From Lunularia cruciata (taxonomy: Eukaryota > Streptophyta > Marchantiopsida > Lunulariales > Lunulariaceae), in the NCBI GenBank assembly GCA_948567375.1, contig OX419762.1, positions 43,815,034-43,879,033 on the forward strand: a stretch of 64,000 nucleotides of DNA, given 5' to 3'. The notes under the pieces were generated by a model. It worked only from the letters and a program-made list of their open reading frames with translations. It had not been told where the DNA came from and made no database searches. The stretch's first letter is position 1, and the number at the start of each line of letters is the position of its first letter. The translations under genes and the position numbers were made by a program. Below, piece by piece: positions 50,266 to 63,200 of the stretch.

Positions 50266-53200
50266 ATTAGAGTATAGTTGACAAGGTTTAAATTTAATCT
50301 TTTGGTAGTGTTTAGTCACTCATTGTCTAAAGCCAAATGTATGTAATTCTTTTGAATACATAGCGAGATACTCTTACAATGCTATCGTAGAATATAAGAA
50401 TTAATTTAGTTAGATTAATTTTTATCAAAAGAGTGAGTCTTTATATCTAAGTGAATTTTTTATAGTAAATTTTTTTTATGTTTAGAGTAAACGTGACTCT
50501 TCATCCATTTTCACCAATTTATGACATACATTAGATGATATTATATATATCAATCATAACTAAGTAAATGGGACTTTAAAACTCTAATGAGTATTACTCA
50601 CGCAAGTGGGCAATTCTACATCTCTTGAGGTAAATATCTTCCTTATTCATCATCATGGGATGTTTATAAATGAAAATGATAATAAATTAGTTAATTTTCG
50701 TGGAATTCTGGTCATATTCATATCCGTTTGTTTTGATCATGGTCATATTCAAGTATAGTCTAGATGAGTGTTTCAGATACAGTCCATATATATGCACTTC
50801 TTATATTAGAGCTTGAGGTTTTCCCCAATTTTCTTTCATGTCCTTCTTTTGCTTCATTTTTGTTCTGCATGTAGAGTATGAAGCTCCATTCTTGCAATGT
50901 ATTTTATCTGTTCTTTCATTTGTAAATTTATTTAGAATCTTTGAATTATATCATTAATCATATTTCCAAGGATGTATATAGAAATTTAAGTCTAAATATT
51001 AATTATTCTATTTCTAGGTTGTGTTAAAAATACTTTAATAAAGACTTTGTTAATTTTCTGATTTCAATATTTTTTATATTTTACATAGTATCATACTTTC
51101 CCTATTATTTGCTTTTGATTCTACTAAATACTCCATTTAGGGTCTTGTTTTTTCCTCTTTTTTCAAAGACTCCTCTACAATTTCATTCACATGGATTATT
51201 CTCAAGTAACTCTTTACCACATGATTCCTTTCATCTTGTTTATATTCCGTGGACTAGATTCAAGCGCTTTTGGAAAAGAATGCAGAGAAGACCAACCTTG
51301 AGGAAAAAAATTATGAAGAACAATCACAGGAAATCCAAGTTTTATGCTTTGTGAAATACATTGGTGCTTCTGTGATTCCCGAGATATAACATGTTCTACA
51401 ATTCCTTCCTTTGCTAGATAGAAAAATATTAAGAATATTAAGAATAAGAATAAGAAAAATATTAAGAATGACCTACCTTTAAATCCAAAGTTTATAAAAT
51501 GTTGCAAAGAATATCTATAAATCTTAAACCTTATCCTTAAAAAAATTTAAGTAGCATAATTTTTTAATGATTATAGAATTTAATAGAATAACATGGATGT
51601 TCATATTGTTTGTATGTATATTTTGAGAGAATAACTCCATTTATGAATTATATCATGTCTCCTTTAGGATTTAGGATGGTTTCTTCAAATACTTCATGGT
51701 AAGACAACTCTCTCAAAAAGCATATATTAAGTGACAAAATTACCAAATCCAAAGTGTACATAACAAGACTTGAGAATAGTTCTCAACAACTTATGATTAA
51801 GAGACCTATATAAAGAGTCTAATTTTTGTGTTTACATTATTATTATAATCATAATATGATGTTATTAATAACATGAACATGGGAATTTCCAAAATATAAC
51901 GTAAGGTAGAAATAAGCAAATTATATTACAAATAAAGTAAGAGAGAATGAGTCATGAGAAATATTATTTTATAAAATTGATTCTAAATATGTATTACAAG
52001 CATTGTAATCAACATAGTAAAAATGAAAAATATTTTATTTTTCTTTATGAGTTAAAGATTTCATAATTTTTCTATACAAATTATAAAGTACTGTATCAAA
52101 ACGTACTCTTCTTTTAGAATTAGTTTGATAGATATCTTTGATATTTTTATTGTGTCTAGATAATTTCTTATTCAAAAACTTGATTTTTGTTCATATTGTG
52201 CCTTCCTATGAATAAAATATGCAACAAGTACATTAGACATTAATTTTTCTCAAAGAGTTGTTATTTTTTTCTGTGTATGTTAGAAAGTTAGGTTATTTTT
52301 CATCAAACTTGTAGAAAGTATTGATAATAAAGACTTATGTGAACTAGAGCTAAAACAAATATTCTTCTTATCAGTCTTTCAAAAATTAATTTTACGTTTA
52401 TGTTATCAAAAGAGAATTTTATAGTACTAATAGAGTTTGTTGTCAAAACACCAAAATGACATTTATGCTAACCAAGTGCATAAACAAATACTGTTTTGAA
52501 CATACAGTAAGATCGAGTGGAGTCATTGAAGTACATAGGATAGATAATTATCCTTAACATGATATGAATCTTATAAGTGAAGAATTACCTTTTATGATTT
52601 AGAGTAATAACGAGTTATTTTCATGAAAATACAAATCATCATGTTGATATTTTCAACTCTTTAGATCTCTATTTAGATCAAGCATTCAAAGAAATAATCA
52701 AATAGGTAAGGAGTTATGTCAAATTGATACCACAAACTACAGGTGTGCTACATAACTCTAGTAACTCGTATTCTTTGAAGTTAACAAGAATTTTATAAGT
52801 AACTTGGTCAGTTCAGAACCATTATATACCTTCAATTTATTTTGTTATATACTTCAAATATTAATGTAGAATATGGTAAAACCATTTAATATTAGCATTT
52901 ATCTGATAACTTACTATTATATGATCATTTGTGTAAAATAAATGTAAATATAACATACACCAAAATGGAGAGAATAATATTGATGATCCAAACATGAGAC
53001 TTAAAAAAACATAATTGACTTACACTAGTATAGAGAACAATGTAGATGATCCAAAGATGAGACTTAATGACACATGGTTATGTTTGTGTTGAAACCACTC
53101 ACAGTTTGAAATAAGTGGTAGAGGTTCTCATAGTGCCCGTGACGTCCACACCAAGATTGCTGGTATGAACTAGAAGTTATCCAATGATGCTCGTAATGTC

Positions 53201-53692
53201 ACCACGGGATACGGTTGATTAATTGGAGTAAATTAATCAGAATTTCTAAAAAGTAAAGAATTGTAATATCTTAAGATAGAAATTGTAAACACGTTTAATA
53301 TTTTGAACATGAAAATCTTGTAAGGTTTTAAAATATTCTAGATTGACAAATTTTGAAATATAGAGGATCTGGATTGACTTAATTGGGATTTGAATTTTTA
53401 TTCTAGAAATTGTTTTATTAACTACTGTAAGCTACCGAGGACATTGGTTTCTGTTGTAGTTTTAGATATGTAATTAAATTGCATATCAATTGAAGATGAG
53501 GTATCTATTACACACAAATGGCCAAACAAGTTTTAGTCACATCTACGGAACACAAACCTATGAAACTAAGCACAAAAACTGTCACTTTACATTTATATTC
53601 TCAATAATCTTCAGTCTTGAATGTGATTTGTGTGTTCTAAGCCCGTACAGTAGTGAGGTGAAATCAGAGTGGCTTTCGGGTCTTCCCATCCT

Positions 53693-53706
53693 TCTTGTTA
53701 ACCTTC
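53693..53706. repeat. Left 14-bp target-site duplication of LINE copy 3
   Basis: The sequence tcttgttaaccttc is repeated exactly at 56155-56168. The uninterrupted site is seen in block A near 27258 and block C near 60206. Confidence 0.9.
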
Positions 53707-56154
53707 CCCTTGCCTTTCCTTAGGAGGTTTGTCAGGGATGGTTTATGAGCACCTTAGAGATTGCTTCCAGGCAGATGATCCTTCTAGTGGTTTTATCGAG
53801 TTGTTTCAGGTGGCTGCAATAGTAGCGAGAGGAGACATTCCTATGTCTGTTAGTCGGGTGTTAGGTGCTAGTCGACTTCTTGTGATGGAGAAGGACATGG
53901 GAGGCATTAGACCCGATTGCTATTGGAGAGATCTTTTTGCAGTTGGTGAGTCGTACCATTGTCCTTCATCATCATTCTCACTTTTGACAGCACCTTAGTC
54001 CACATCAGTTTGGAGTAGCTACACCTGGAGGATGTGAGGCTATATCTCTAGGCATTAGAGAACTCCTAGATATCCTTCTGGAGTGGGTTGCCCTATAGGT
54101 GGATGTTGAGAACACTTTTAATAGCATCTCACGTGCATCCATCTTTAGAGAGCTTAGGGAGGCTGGTGGATCCTTGGCGAGTCTCATTCCTTTTGTGCGG
54201 TCTTTTTATGGCTCTCCTGCTTCCCTTTACTACCAACATGGTGGTTCATAGGAGAGAGTCACCGTCTTGGAGTCAGCTGTTGGTACACGTTAGGGAGATC
54301 CTTTGGGGGGGCCCTTATTTGCCATGGCTCACTTTAGAGCTCTCCCATCTACTACTTTGGCCATGCCAAGTTTTGTATTTCCCTCTTTGGCAGATGATAC
54401 ACACATCGTAGGCCCTGTAGATCAGATTAGGCAGGCCTTTAACTACTTGACTACCGAGCTACATCTAGTAGGCTTGAGAGTCAAGGTGTCAAAGTGTAGT
54501 GCATGGTTCTCTTTAGGTATCCCTCCCCACCTTGAGCTTCTAGAGGGTTGTATCACATCCACAAATGGACTTTGTATTCTTGGAGTGCCAGTAGGATCAG
54601 AGGATTTTGTCACATGCTTTTAGACGTTGCTCTTGTAGATGATGTTCTCCATGTGGATGACCTTCCATTACTAGGGGATCCGTAGGTGGCATTTGGTATA
54701 CTCTCTTCAAGTATTGCTCGTCGACCATCCTACCTCATCCGTACAGTTCCCCTCTCACCGCGCTTCCTATCACGTTTGAGAGCATTTGATAGGAGGATTA
54801 TGGGAGTCTTTGGTGATATTATTGGACCAGGGACTTTTGAGTGTGTGATAGGGGATTTGGCACGTAGATAGACAACTCTACCAATCTCATGTGGTGGGGT
54901 TGGCTTGCTTTCTATGGAGGAGACGACACTTATAGCATTTTTGGGTAGTTGGGCTCTCTCAACACTCCTACTTTCCTCTCATTTTGTGGTTGCTGATAGG
55001 CCAGTTTTGGAGACTTATGTGATAGAGGTGGAGGGAGGATCCTTTTCTCTCCAGGTGTTATTGCGGCAGACAAGAGATAGTCTATCTTCACGAGCACGAG
55101 AGGATTTTCCACCTTTTGCTTCACTATCGTCAGATTGGACTAGAGGTTTACAATCTTCCTTGATGGAGCGACAGTGCGAGCATACGCTACATTCTCTCTT
55201 AGTCAACTCGTCCATTCCTCAGACTACTAGAGCACGTCTTTGCTCTTGCTCCGGCAAGGGTGCAGGCTCTTGGATCCTAGCTCAACCGTGCATTAGGGCT
55301 TTCCGACTCGCACCAGCTACTTTCTCTACAGCGATGAGGTTTTGCCTAGGTTTGGTCCACCCATCTGCATCTTCATTACTCACTTGTGAGTGTGGTTCTA
55401 CACTAGATGCTGCAGCGGTCCACATGACACAATGTCCTTTTGGAGGATAGAGGATAGCTACCCATGATGCCATTAGAGATATAGTGTTTGCTATGCCACA
55501 AGAGAGTGGATACTTGGCTTGGAGGGAGCATTCATATGCTTTGCAGACGACACGTGTCAGGGTAGACTTATACTTGGTCCGAGATGATCTGGTGACAGTA
55601 GCAGATGTTGTGGTTACGGACCCTACGCGGGATACAATTTTGGAGGGAGTGATTACCCATCCCCCTGGATGGGCGGCGAGTGCAGCAGCAGTTCGCAAGG
55701 TCTCCAAGTATAGGGGCATGCAGCGAAGTCACCTCTTTGTTCCTCTAGCCTTGGAGTTATATGTAGTTATGGACACGACATTTGACACATTTGTCATGGA
55801 GTGCACAAGAGCTTATCATGTTAGGCGTCAAGGGGTACCACTCTCACTCTCATACTTTGTAGCATATTTTAGACAGTGTGTGTCCATTGCTCTATAGAGG
55901 GCAGTGGCCGGTGCAATCCATAGGAGAGCAATCACATTAGGTGATATTTCTTAGGATGCTCCAGTTATGTGTAGATTGTACGATTTGCATAGCTCAGATA
56001 TTTTAAGTGCGGTAGGGCAGATTTCTCATATAGTGCAGATTTCTCATATAGACTCTATTGGGGCTTAGCCCCATGTTACCGTTTTTGTCTCTCACTTGTA
56101 CGGCTTGATGGGGTCTTCCCATCCTTCGTTTTTTCCTACACGGTCGCCTTTCTC
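53707..56154 (+). mobile_element. RLE-type non-LTR retrotransposon, copy 3, 5'-truncated
   Basis: This plus-strand copy starts in the RT fingers region (MSGMVYEHLRDC, DMGGIRPDCY) and runs to the 3' end. RT motifs: VDVENTFNSIS preceded by TAG; the B motif with TAG for Gln (GTR*GDPLGGPL); the C motif SLADDTHIVG at about 54385; GLRVKVSKC. Then the thumb, CECGSTLDAAAVHMTQCPFG (55386-55445), a TAG at 55448-55450, RIATHDAIRD, and the PD-D-like endonuclease VDLYLVRDDLVTVADVVVTD (55565-55625). The 3' UTR has the hairpin ggggcttagcccc near 56065 and ends acacggtcgcct. Exact 14-bp target duplications flank it. Inactive. Confidence 0.88.
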
Positions 56155-56640
56155 TCTTGTTAACCTTCACTGTCGCCACCTTCCCAGTCCTGGCTGATGC
56201 TGTAAACGCGCTATGTGCGAGCTTCAAGAGAGCCGCACAGTGACAACTCTCTTCAAATGCCAATGAGGCCCTAGTTGCTCATGGGTGGTTACAAAAGTAT
56301 CACACTGCTGTATTCTGCAAAAGGTGATGCCTTTCGAGGAACAAGAAAACGCGACCGCGTAGGAAAACCGAAGGATGGGAAGACCCCCGCCTTTCGAGGC
56401 GGGGGTCCAGAAGTCATCCTCGATCTTATCGTATTCTGGCAATAGTAGTTCCTTGGGTTGTGTTGGCAGCAGCCGTTCTTTAGGTTGCTTGGCGATGGAT
56501 ACATCTTGCAGTTTCACGTGTCAACATGTAGGTACCTTTTTACATATTGTTTCTTTGTCGCTTTGTTTTGCATCCCTTTCTCTCTAGGTCTCATGGATTT
56601 TTTCCTCATACAGACTCTATTTTCTATATACAGATTTTTT
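56155..56640. repeat. Repeat block B, right end
   Basis: It continues block B after the LINE insertion (cttcactgtcgccacc, agtcctggctgatgctgtaa) and matches block A at 27260-27640. It contains the 49-bp LINE remnant at 56340-56388 and ends against block C at about 56650, so blocks B and C are in direct tandem. Confidence 0.8.
56340..56388 (-). mobile_element. 49-bp LINE 3'-end insertion with 11-bp target duplication
   Basis: Only the last bases of the LINE family are present (minus strand: cttcccatccttcggttttc, then ctacgcggtcgcg). The repeat gcctttcgagg flanks it at 56329-56339 and 56389-56399. Block A (27431-27450) has the uninterrupted site. Confidence 0.8.
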
Positions 56641-56741
56641 TCTCATACAGACTGGAATCAAAGTGAGTAGAGGTTAACAGAAGACATTGTCGATTGTAGA
56701 AATTGGAATTCAAAGTAACAAAAGTGATTGAAACATGAGGT

Positions 56742-56811
56742 GTGTCAACTGGGAGTCAAACCGAGGTCTATTGCTTAGAAGGCAATTATCCTAACGGTTG
56801 GACTCTAAACT
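56742..56811 (-). pseudogene. tRNA-Gly pseudogene in block C
   Basis: It aligns over nearly the full length of the intact tRNA. The anticodon loop has changed from CTTCCAA to CTTCTAA and the acceptor stem no longer pairs, so it is not expected to work as a tRNA. Confidence 0.8.
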
Positions 56812-57085
56812 CTCGGTGCATAGTTGTTGAGGTTTAAATTTAATCCTTTGGTAGTGTTTAGTCACTCGTTGTCTAAAGCCAAATGTATGTAATTCTTTTG
56901 AATACATAGCAATATACTCTTACAACGCTACCAGATAGTATAATCATTAATTTGGTTAGATTAATTTTATCAAAAGAATGAATCTTTATATATAAGTTCA
57001 TGTTTTATGGTAAAAATGTTTTATTATGTTTGGAGTAAACTTGACTCTTCATCCATTTTCACCAATTTAGTACAAACATGAGATG

Positions 57086-57088
<3 letters not shown>

Positions 57089-57149
<61 letters not shown>
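57089..57149. repeat. (TA)n microsatellite, about 60 bp
   Basis: An uninterrupted at/ta run sits at the point where blocks A and B have short atatat tracts, so it arose by slippage expansion. The open frame through it is an artefact. Confidence 0.97.
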
Positions 57150-57155
<6 letters not shown>

Positions 57156-60100
57156 CTTGTCTTAGAGCTTGTGGTTTTCCCCATTTTTCTTTCATGTCCT
57201 TCCCCCTTGCTTCATTTTTTGTTTTGCATGTAGAGTATGAAGTTCCATTCTTGCAGTGTAGTTTATCTGTTCCTTCATTTGTAAATTTATTTAGAATCTT
57301 TGACTTATGTCATCTTTGACTTATTGACTTTCCAAGGATGTATATAGAAATTTAAGTCTAACTATTAATTTTTTTATTTATTGGTTGTGTTAAGAAATAA
57401 TTTAATAAAGTTTCTTTAAAATTTTAATATCTTATATTTTATATATTGTGCATATTTTCCCTATTATTTGTTTTTTATTCTACTAAATACTTCATTTAGG
57501 GTCTTTTTTTTCCTTTTCTTTTCAAATACTCCACGATTTCACTCACATGAATTATCTCAAGTAACTCTTTACCACATGATTCCTTTCATCTTTTTTATAT
57601 TCTGTGGACTAGATTCAAGAAGTTTTGGAGAGAGAATGTAGGGAAGACCAACCTTTAGAAAAAAAATTTGTGAAGAAATTCACAGGAAATCCGAATCTTA
57701 TGCTTTATTAAATGCATTGGTGCTTCTTTGATTCCCGGGATAAAACATGTTGTTGTACAATTCCTTCCTTTACTAGATAAAAAAGTTTATGAAGAATGAC
57801 TTACCTTTAAATCCAAAGTTCATAAAATGTTGCAAAAATATCTACAAATCTTAAACCTTAACCTTAAACACATTTAAATAACATAATTTGTTTATAATTA
57901 TAGACTTTAATAGAATAACATGGATGTTTATATCATTTGCATGTATATTTTGAGAGAATAACTCCATTTGTGAATTATATCATGCTTCCCTTAAGATGGT
58001 TCCTCCCAATGCTTCATGGTAAGACAACTCTCTCAAGAAGCATATATTAAGTGCAAAAATTACTAAATCCAAAGTGTGCATAACAAGACTTGAGAATAGT
58101 TCTCAACAAATTATGATTAAGAGACCTATATAAAGAGTCTAAGCTTCTATTTACATTATGATTATCATCATGAAACAATGTTATCAATAACATGAACATG
58201 AGAATTCCAAAATATAATGTAAAATAGAAGTAATCAAATTATATTACAAATAAAGTAAGAGAAAATGAGTCATAAAAAATATTCTTTTATAGAAAAATGA
58301 CACTAAAATACGTGTTATAAGCATTGTAATCAACATAGTAAATATTTTATTTTTCTGTATGAATTAAAGATATCACAATTTTTCTATACAAATTATAGAG
58401 TATGTATCAAAAGTTACTCTTCTTTTAAAATTTACTTTGATATATTTCTTAGATATTTTTATAGTGTCTACATATTTTCTTTTTCAAAACTTGAATTTTT
58501 CATATTGTACCTTCGTATAAATAAATATGAAACAAGTACATTAGACTTTGATTTCCCTCAAAGAGTTGTTATATTTTCTATATATGTTAGAAAGTTAGAG
58601 TATTTTTCATCAAACTTGTAAAAACCATGATAGTAAAGACTCGTGTAAACTAGAGCTAAAACCTATATTCTTTTTATCAATCTTTCAAAATCAAATTTAA
58701 GTTTACATGATCAAAAGAGAATTTTATAGTACTAATAGAGTTTGTTGTCAAAACACCAAAATGATATTTTGCTAACCAAGTGCATAAACAAATACTATTT
58801 TGTACATACAGTGAGATCGACTGGAGTCATTGAAGTTCATAGGATAGAGACTTATCCTAAAGATGATATGAATCTTATAATTTAAGAATCACCTTTTTGG
58901 ATTTGGAGTAATAACGAGTTATTTTCATGAGAATACAAATCATCATGTTGAGCTTTTCAACTCTTTAAATGTTTATTTCAAAAGTTCAAGATGCATATAG
59001 ATCAAGCATTCAAAGGAAAAGGAGAAATAATAAAAAAGGCAAGCAGTTATGTCAAACTGACACCACAAATTATACATGTGCTACAATACTCTAGTAACTC
59101 GTATTCTTTGAAGTTATCAAGAATTTTATGCGTAAGAAATGTCGATATTGCATTTTCTTATCTTTAAATTTAAGGACAAGTAGGAAAAAATAAAACTAAA
59201 AAGAGTAACTTAAAGAACAAACGTGGTCAACCATAGTTCATACACATTATTTAACCAATGTAAATGAATATTTTCAATTGTCAATTATAAGTATCATGTA
59301 GAATTGTTGTAACTCGGTCATTTCAGAAATATTATGTACCTTCAATCTATTTCGTTATACACTTCAAATATTAATGTAGAAATTGGTAAAAGAATTTAAT
59401 ATTAAATTTTATCCGATCACGTACTATTATATGAGCATTTGTGTAAAAAGAGGTGATTAAGTAATATAACATACACCAAATGGAGAGAATAGTGTTGATG
59501 ATTCAAACATAAAACTTAAAAATATATAATTGACCTACACTAATGCACAGAACACCGTAGTTATGTTTGTGTTGAAACAACCTCGGAATTCAAAATAAGT
59601 GGTAGACTTTCTCATAATGCCCGTGACCTCCACACCAAAACAGCTGCTATGAACTAGAAGGTATCCAGTGATGCTCGGTATAGTCACCATGAAATACGGT
59701 TGATTAATTTGAATATATTAACTAAAAAATAAAAATGCAAAACATTTTTATTGTAAAATAAATATAAAATTTATAACATGTTTAATATTTTGAACATGCA
59801 AATCTAGTAAGATTTTGAAATATTATAGATTGATGAATTTCGAAATTATAGAGGATCTGGATTGACTTCATTTGGATTTTAATGTTTATTCTAGAAACTC
59901 TTTATTAACTACTCTTAAGCTATCGGGGACATTGGTTTCTGTTGTAGTTTTAGATATGTAATTAGTTACATGTCAATTGAAGCTGAGATATCTATTACAC
60001 TAAGTGAATTTTACAAAATAAGAATAGATAGCTCACTACCTTTTTGTCACATCTACTGAACACAAACCTATGAAACTAAGCAACAATAACTGTCACTTTA

Positions 60101-60289
60101 GCTTTATATTCTCAAAAGTCTTCCCTCTTGAACGTGATTCGTCTGTTCTAAATCCCGTACAGTCGTGAGGCGAAATCAGAGTGGCGTCCTGGTCTTCCCA
60201 TCCTTCTTGTTAACCTTCGCGGTCGCCATCTTTCCCAGTCCTGCTGATGTTGTAAGGCGCTATGTGCGAGCTTCAAGAGAGCCGCAAAG

Positions 60290-63200
60290 TGAAGGTTCTT
60301 AGAAGCTTCTCACCACAAAGCTTCCAAGATGCTTATAGAACATTCTTAGGTTATGCTATTTTTACCCCCTTTTGCTATATGTAGTTGGTTCTACTAACTT
60401 CTTAAGTTTCTCTTAACTCCATATCATTGCATCTAATCACATGCAGATTAATTAGGCACCTTACATGTGTCAAGGAAGATGTTAGATTTAACTCAAAGAC
60501 AATTTGAGATTTACACTCCTTCAAATTTACAACTATAAAGGTATGTACAAATCTAAAGGTATCTTTGACTACAAAGTACTTTAGACTACTTCTTACTCCT
60601 AAAGTCCTACAACTCCACATGACTTCCTTCAATGAAGTCCCCTCAGCCCAATACTTTACTGCAAAGAACTATTTTTGCCTCTATAAGTTTTTATAAGGAG
60701 GTTAATTTGCTCCTTATATTCTACAATTTCTAAGAGGAAGGAGTCGGTGGATTCAATGAACTTTCGATTGATTGATGTGCTCTTTCAACTTGACCATACT
60801 TTATTGAGCTTCCCAGCAACATAGACCTTCCTCTCCAAACTCTACATCTGCAACTTGAACTTATGTATCTTCAGCTTCTCCTCTTCCAAATGACCACTTG
60901 CTGCCCAAGCTTTGTAGTAATCTCCTCCAATGTTCATGGTTGGTCAACTTCCCTCTCCTTCTCCTTCTCTAGCCCGGAAACCATCCCTTCCAATTGTGTA
61001 GGTACTTTGCTCTTGTATTCACTAAATTGTACATTTATGATCACTAAGTAAATCTTGGTTTTCTCCATCTTCCCCCCAAATGCTCCCCACTTCTTCATCC
61101 CTTTCCTTCATCTTCTCCTTGTGCCCTTGTTTCTTACTTTTGGCTTTTAGCCAAAGGGCTTTCAATTCTCCTTGTAGCTTCTTGATTTCTTCATTCTTCT
61201 CCCTTCATTAGCAAGAAGCAAAGTAGTTTGCATCTTCTCAAAGTTCTTATGCACTAAATCATTTATCTTCTTGCTTTATAGGTTTTTCATTTTCCCCACT
61301 CCTCCTTTGCCTTGGCTAGCTATGCCTTTATCAATTATACGGCCTTTGGACTAAAGGGATATAATAAGCAACAATCTTGGTAACAATCTGCAATAGTCTT
61401 TACAAGAGTGTTTGTAGGTGGATAAAATTTTCTCCATCAGCTCCAAGATTGGCCCCACCAAATGTATAATAAACTTAGATCACTCTATTATCAATACTTT
61501 GCTTTCTTTGAATTGGAAAAATGGTGCATCCTCCATTGTTGGTATTGCCTCTAAAGGTTATTTCTTTTTGCACGCAATATCTATCCTTTCTTCTACCTGA
61601 CCTTTAGGTTGCATGTGTCATGCGTATATACATTGTTACACAACATACATCATTGTGAACATCACACAGTTTACATACATAAGTCATACATGAACTCTAA
61701 AGTGCCACAATTTTAATATTTTAACTCAAATCACACTCAAACAGATCACTACTTGATCATTCACTCAACACTTTGCCAACAATTGGACATTGATTACAAT
61801 CAAGCTACACCCACTCTAGCTAAGAGACTCTAGGTAATACTCACTATTCTCCATCCACCATAGCCAGGAACTCAAGGCTTAACATCATAGAAGTGAGCTC
61901 TTTGGAGTTGCACTTTAAAGGTATACCCTTAATTTTCACCTAGGTCTCCAACCTTAACATTGCCACTAATGGCACATCCGATGGTGCAAGTGATAGTGTG
62001 GCCTACCATGTGATCAGTAGCCATAACATGAAATTGAACCGTCAACAAGTAGTCTGTGAGTAACTACCAAAATACCTATGACCACTCTAGCATCTGAGCA
62101 ATCTAACTTTGACACTACAAATGTTATGAAAATTGTCGTGTGTATATACATTGCTAATACATCATTGTCAACATCATACACTATAGAAGCACAACTCACA
62201 CATAAGTCATACATGAACTCTAAAGTGCTTCAATTGGCCCCCTAGTTGGCAGTTAGGTCACTCTAACTCTAGATAGCCATCTACTCCAAGTATATGGTAT
62301 ACCTTATGGTGAGCAAAGATCAAGAGGCCGGGTGCTATCAAGCTCCATCGTTAGTAGCATGTGTGCAATCTATACCATATAAAGCATGAACTAGCTATAG
62401 GTTAAGTACATCTAGGACATGACCATTGTCTTTGAGGAACCATAGTGAGAGGAGGATTCAAACATGCATATGCCATCCTCTCAAACAACTATCACACACT
62501 AACATAGTTACAACTCTACCAAAAGAGCCGCATAACATATATTGCAAGCTTGCACATATAAGTGCCAAGCTTGGGTCCATAGTGCAAATCAATGTTTGGA
62601 AGGGTGTATGGTGCACAATTGCGCATATGATCCTTCCAAACAAAACCATCATGTCCTTCTACACAAGGACTCTAGAAGGCAAAACCTTGTGCACTCTCAA
62701 GATAATGTGACCTATAGTAACATCAAGTGTCGTTGGTGTTGCTTGCTATAGATATAGATAGTCACCTTGATGAAATTGATAGATCAAGGGTCTATAACCT
62801 CCTCCTTGAATAATAGCATAGCATAAGGTATCCTTATGTTAAGCAATCACCAAGTTCTCAAAGGCCATTGGCATCACTCTTTGAAAGATTTTTCCCCTTT
62901 GAGAACATGCACTCACCCATACATCTGGATCATCCAAGTCCAAAACTATAATTGCATCTCAATGAATGGCTATAGGTAAATGTGGATCTCATCTATAGAG
63001 TAGAAACTAAGGAGAGCAAGATGCTTAAAAGGCTTGCAAGCTGAATTGATAGCCCATGGCCAACAAAGGTAATTGGAGATCCTAGAGTCCCAAGTGGCCT
63101 CTTTGCAATCCATATTTATGCAATCCTCTCTTCACCATCTAAATTACTCTCTTTGCTAAGCCATCTACCTTAGGATGATGTCTAGAGGTAGTATGATGAT

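Larger units (their letters stand above)
49920..53706. repeat. Repeat block B, main segment
   Basis: It is colinear with blocks A and C and not interrupted at the two sites where block A received the Penelope-like element and LINE copy 1, so it supplies both empty sites. It starts next to the integrase remnant and ends at the LINE copy 3 insertion. AT-rich, no gene recognised. Confidence 0.85.
56650..60290. repeat. Repeat block C
   Basis: Third copy of the block, colinear with A and B and free of long insertions. It ends with gagccgcaaagtga at about 60288, where it joins the second Ty3/gypsy-derived segment. No genes. Confidence 0.85.

Noticed and set aside
50202-56811. Two further functional tRNA-Gly genes
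   Set aside because: One has lost part of the anticodon arm. The other has a changed anticodon and an unpaired acceptor stem.
57083-57319. Open frame of 78 codons beginning with repeated Ile-Tyr
   Set aside because: It is a translation of the (TA)n microsatellite.
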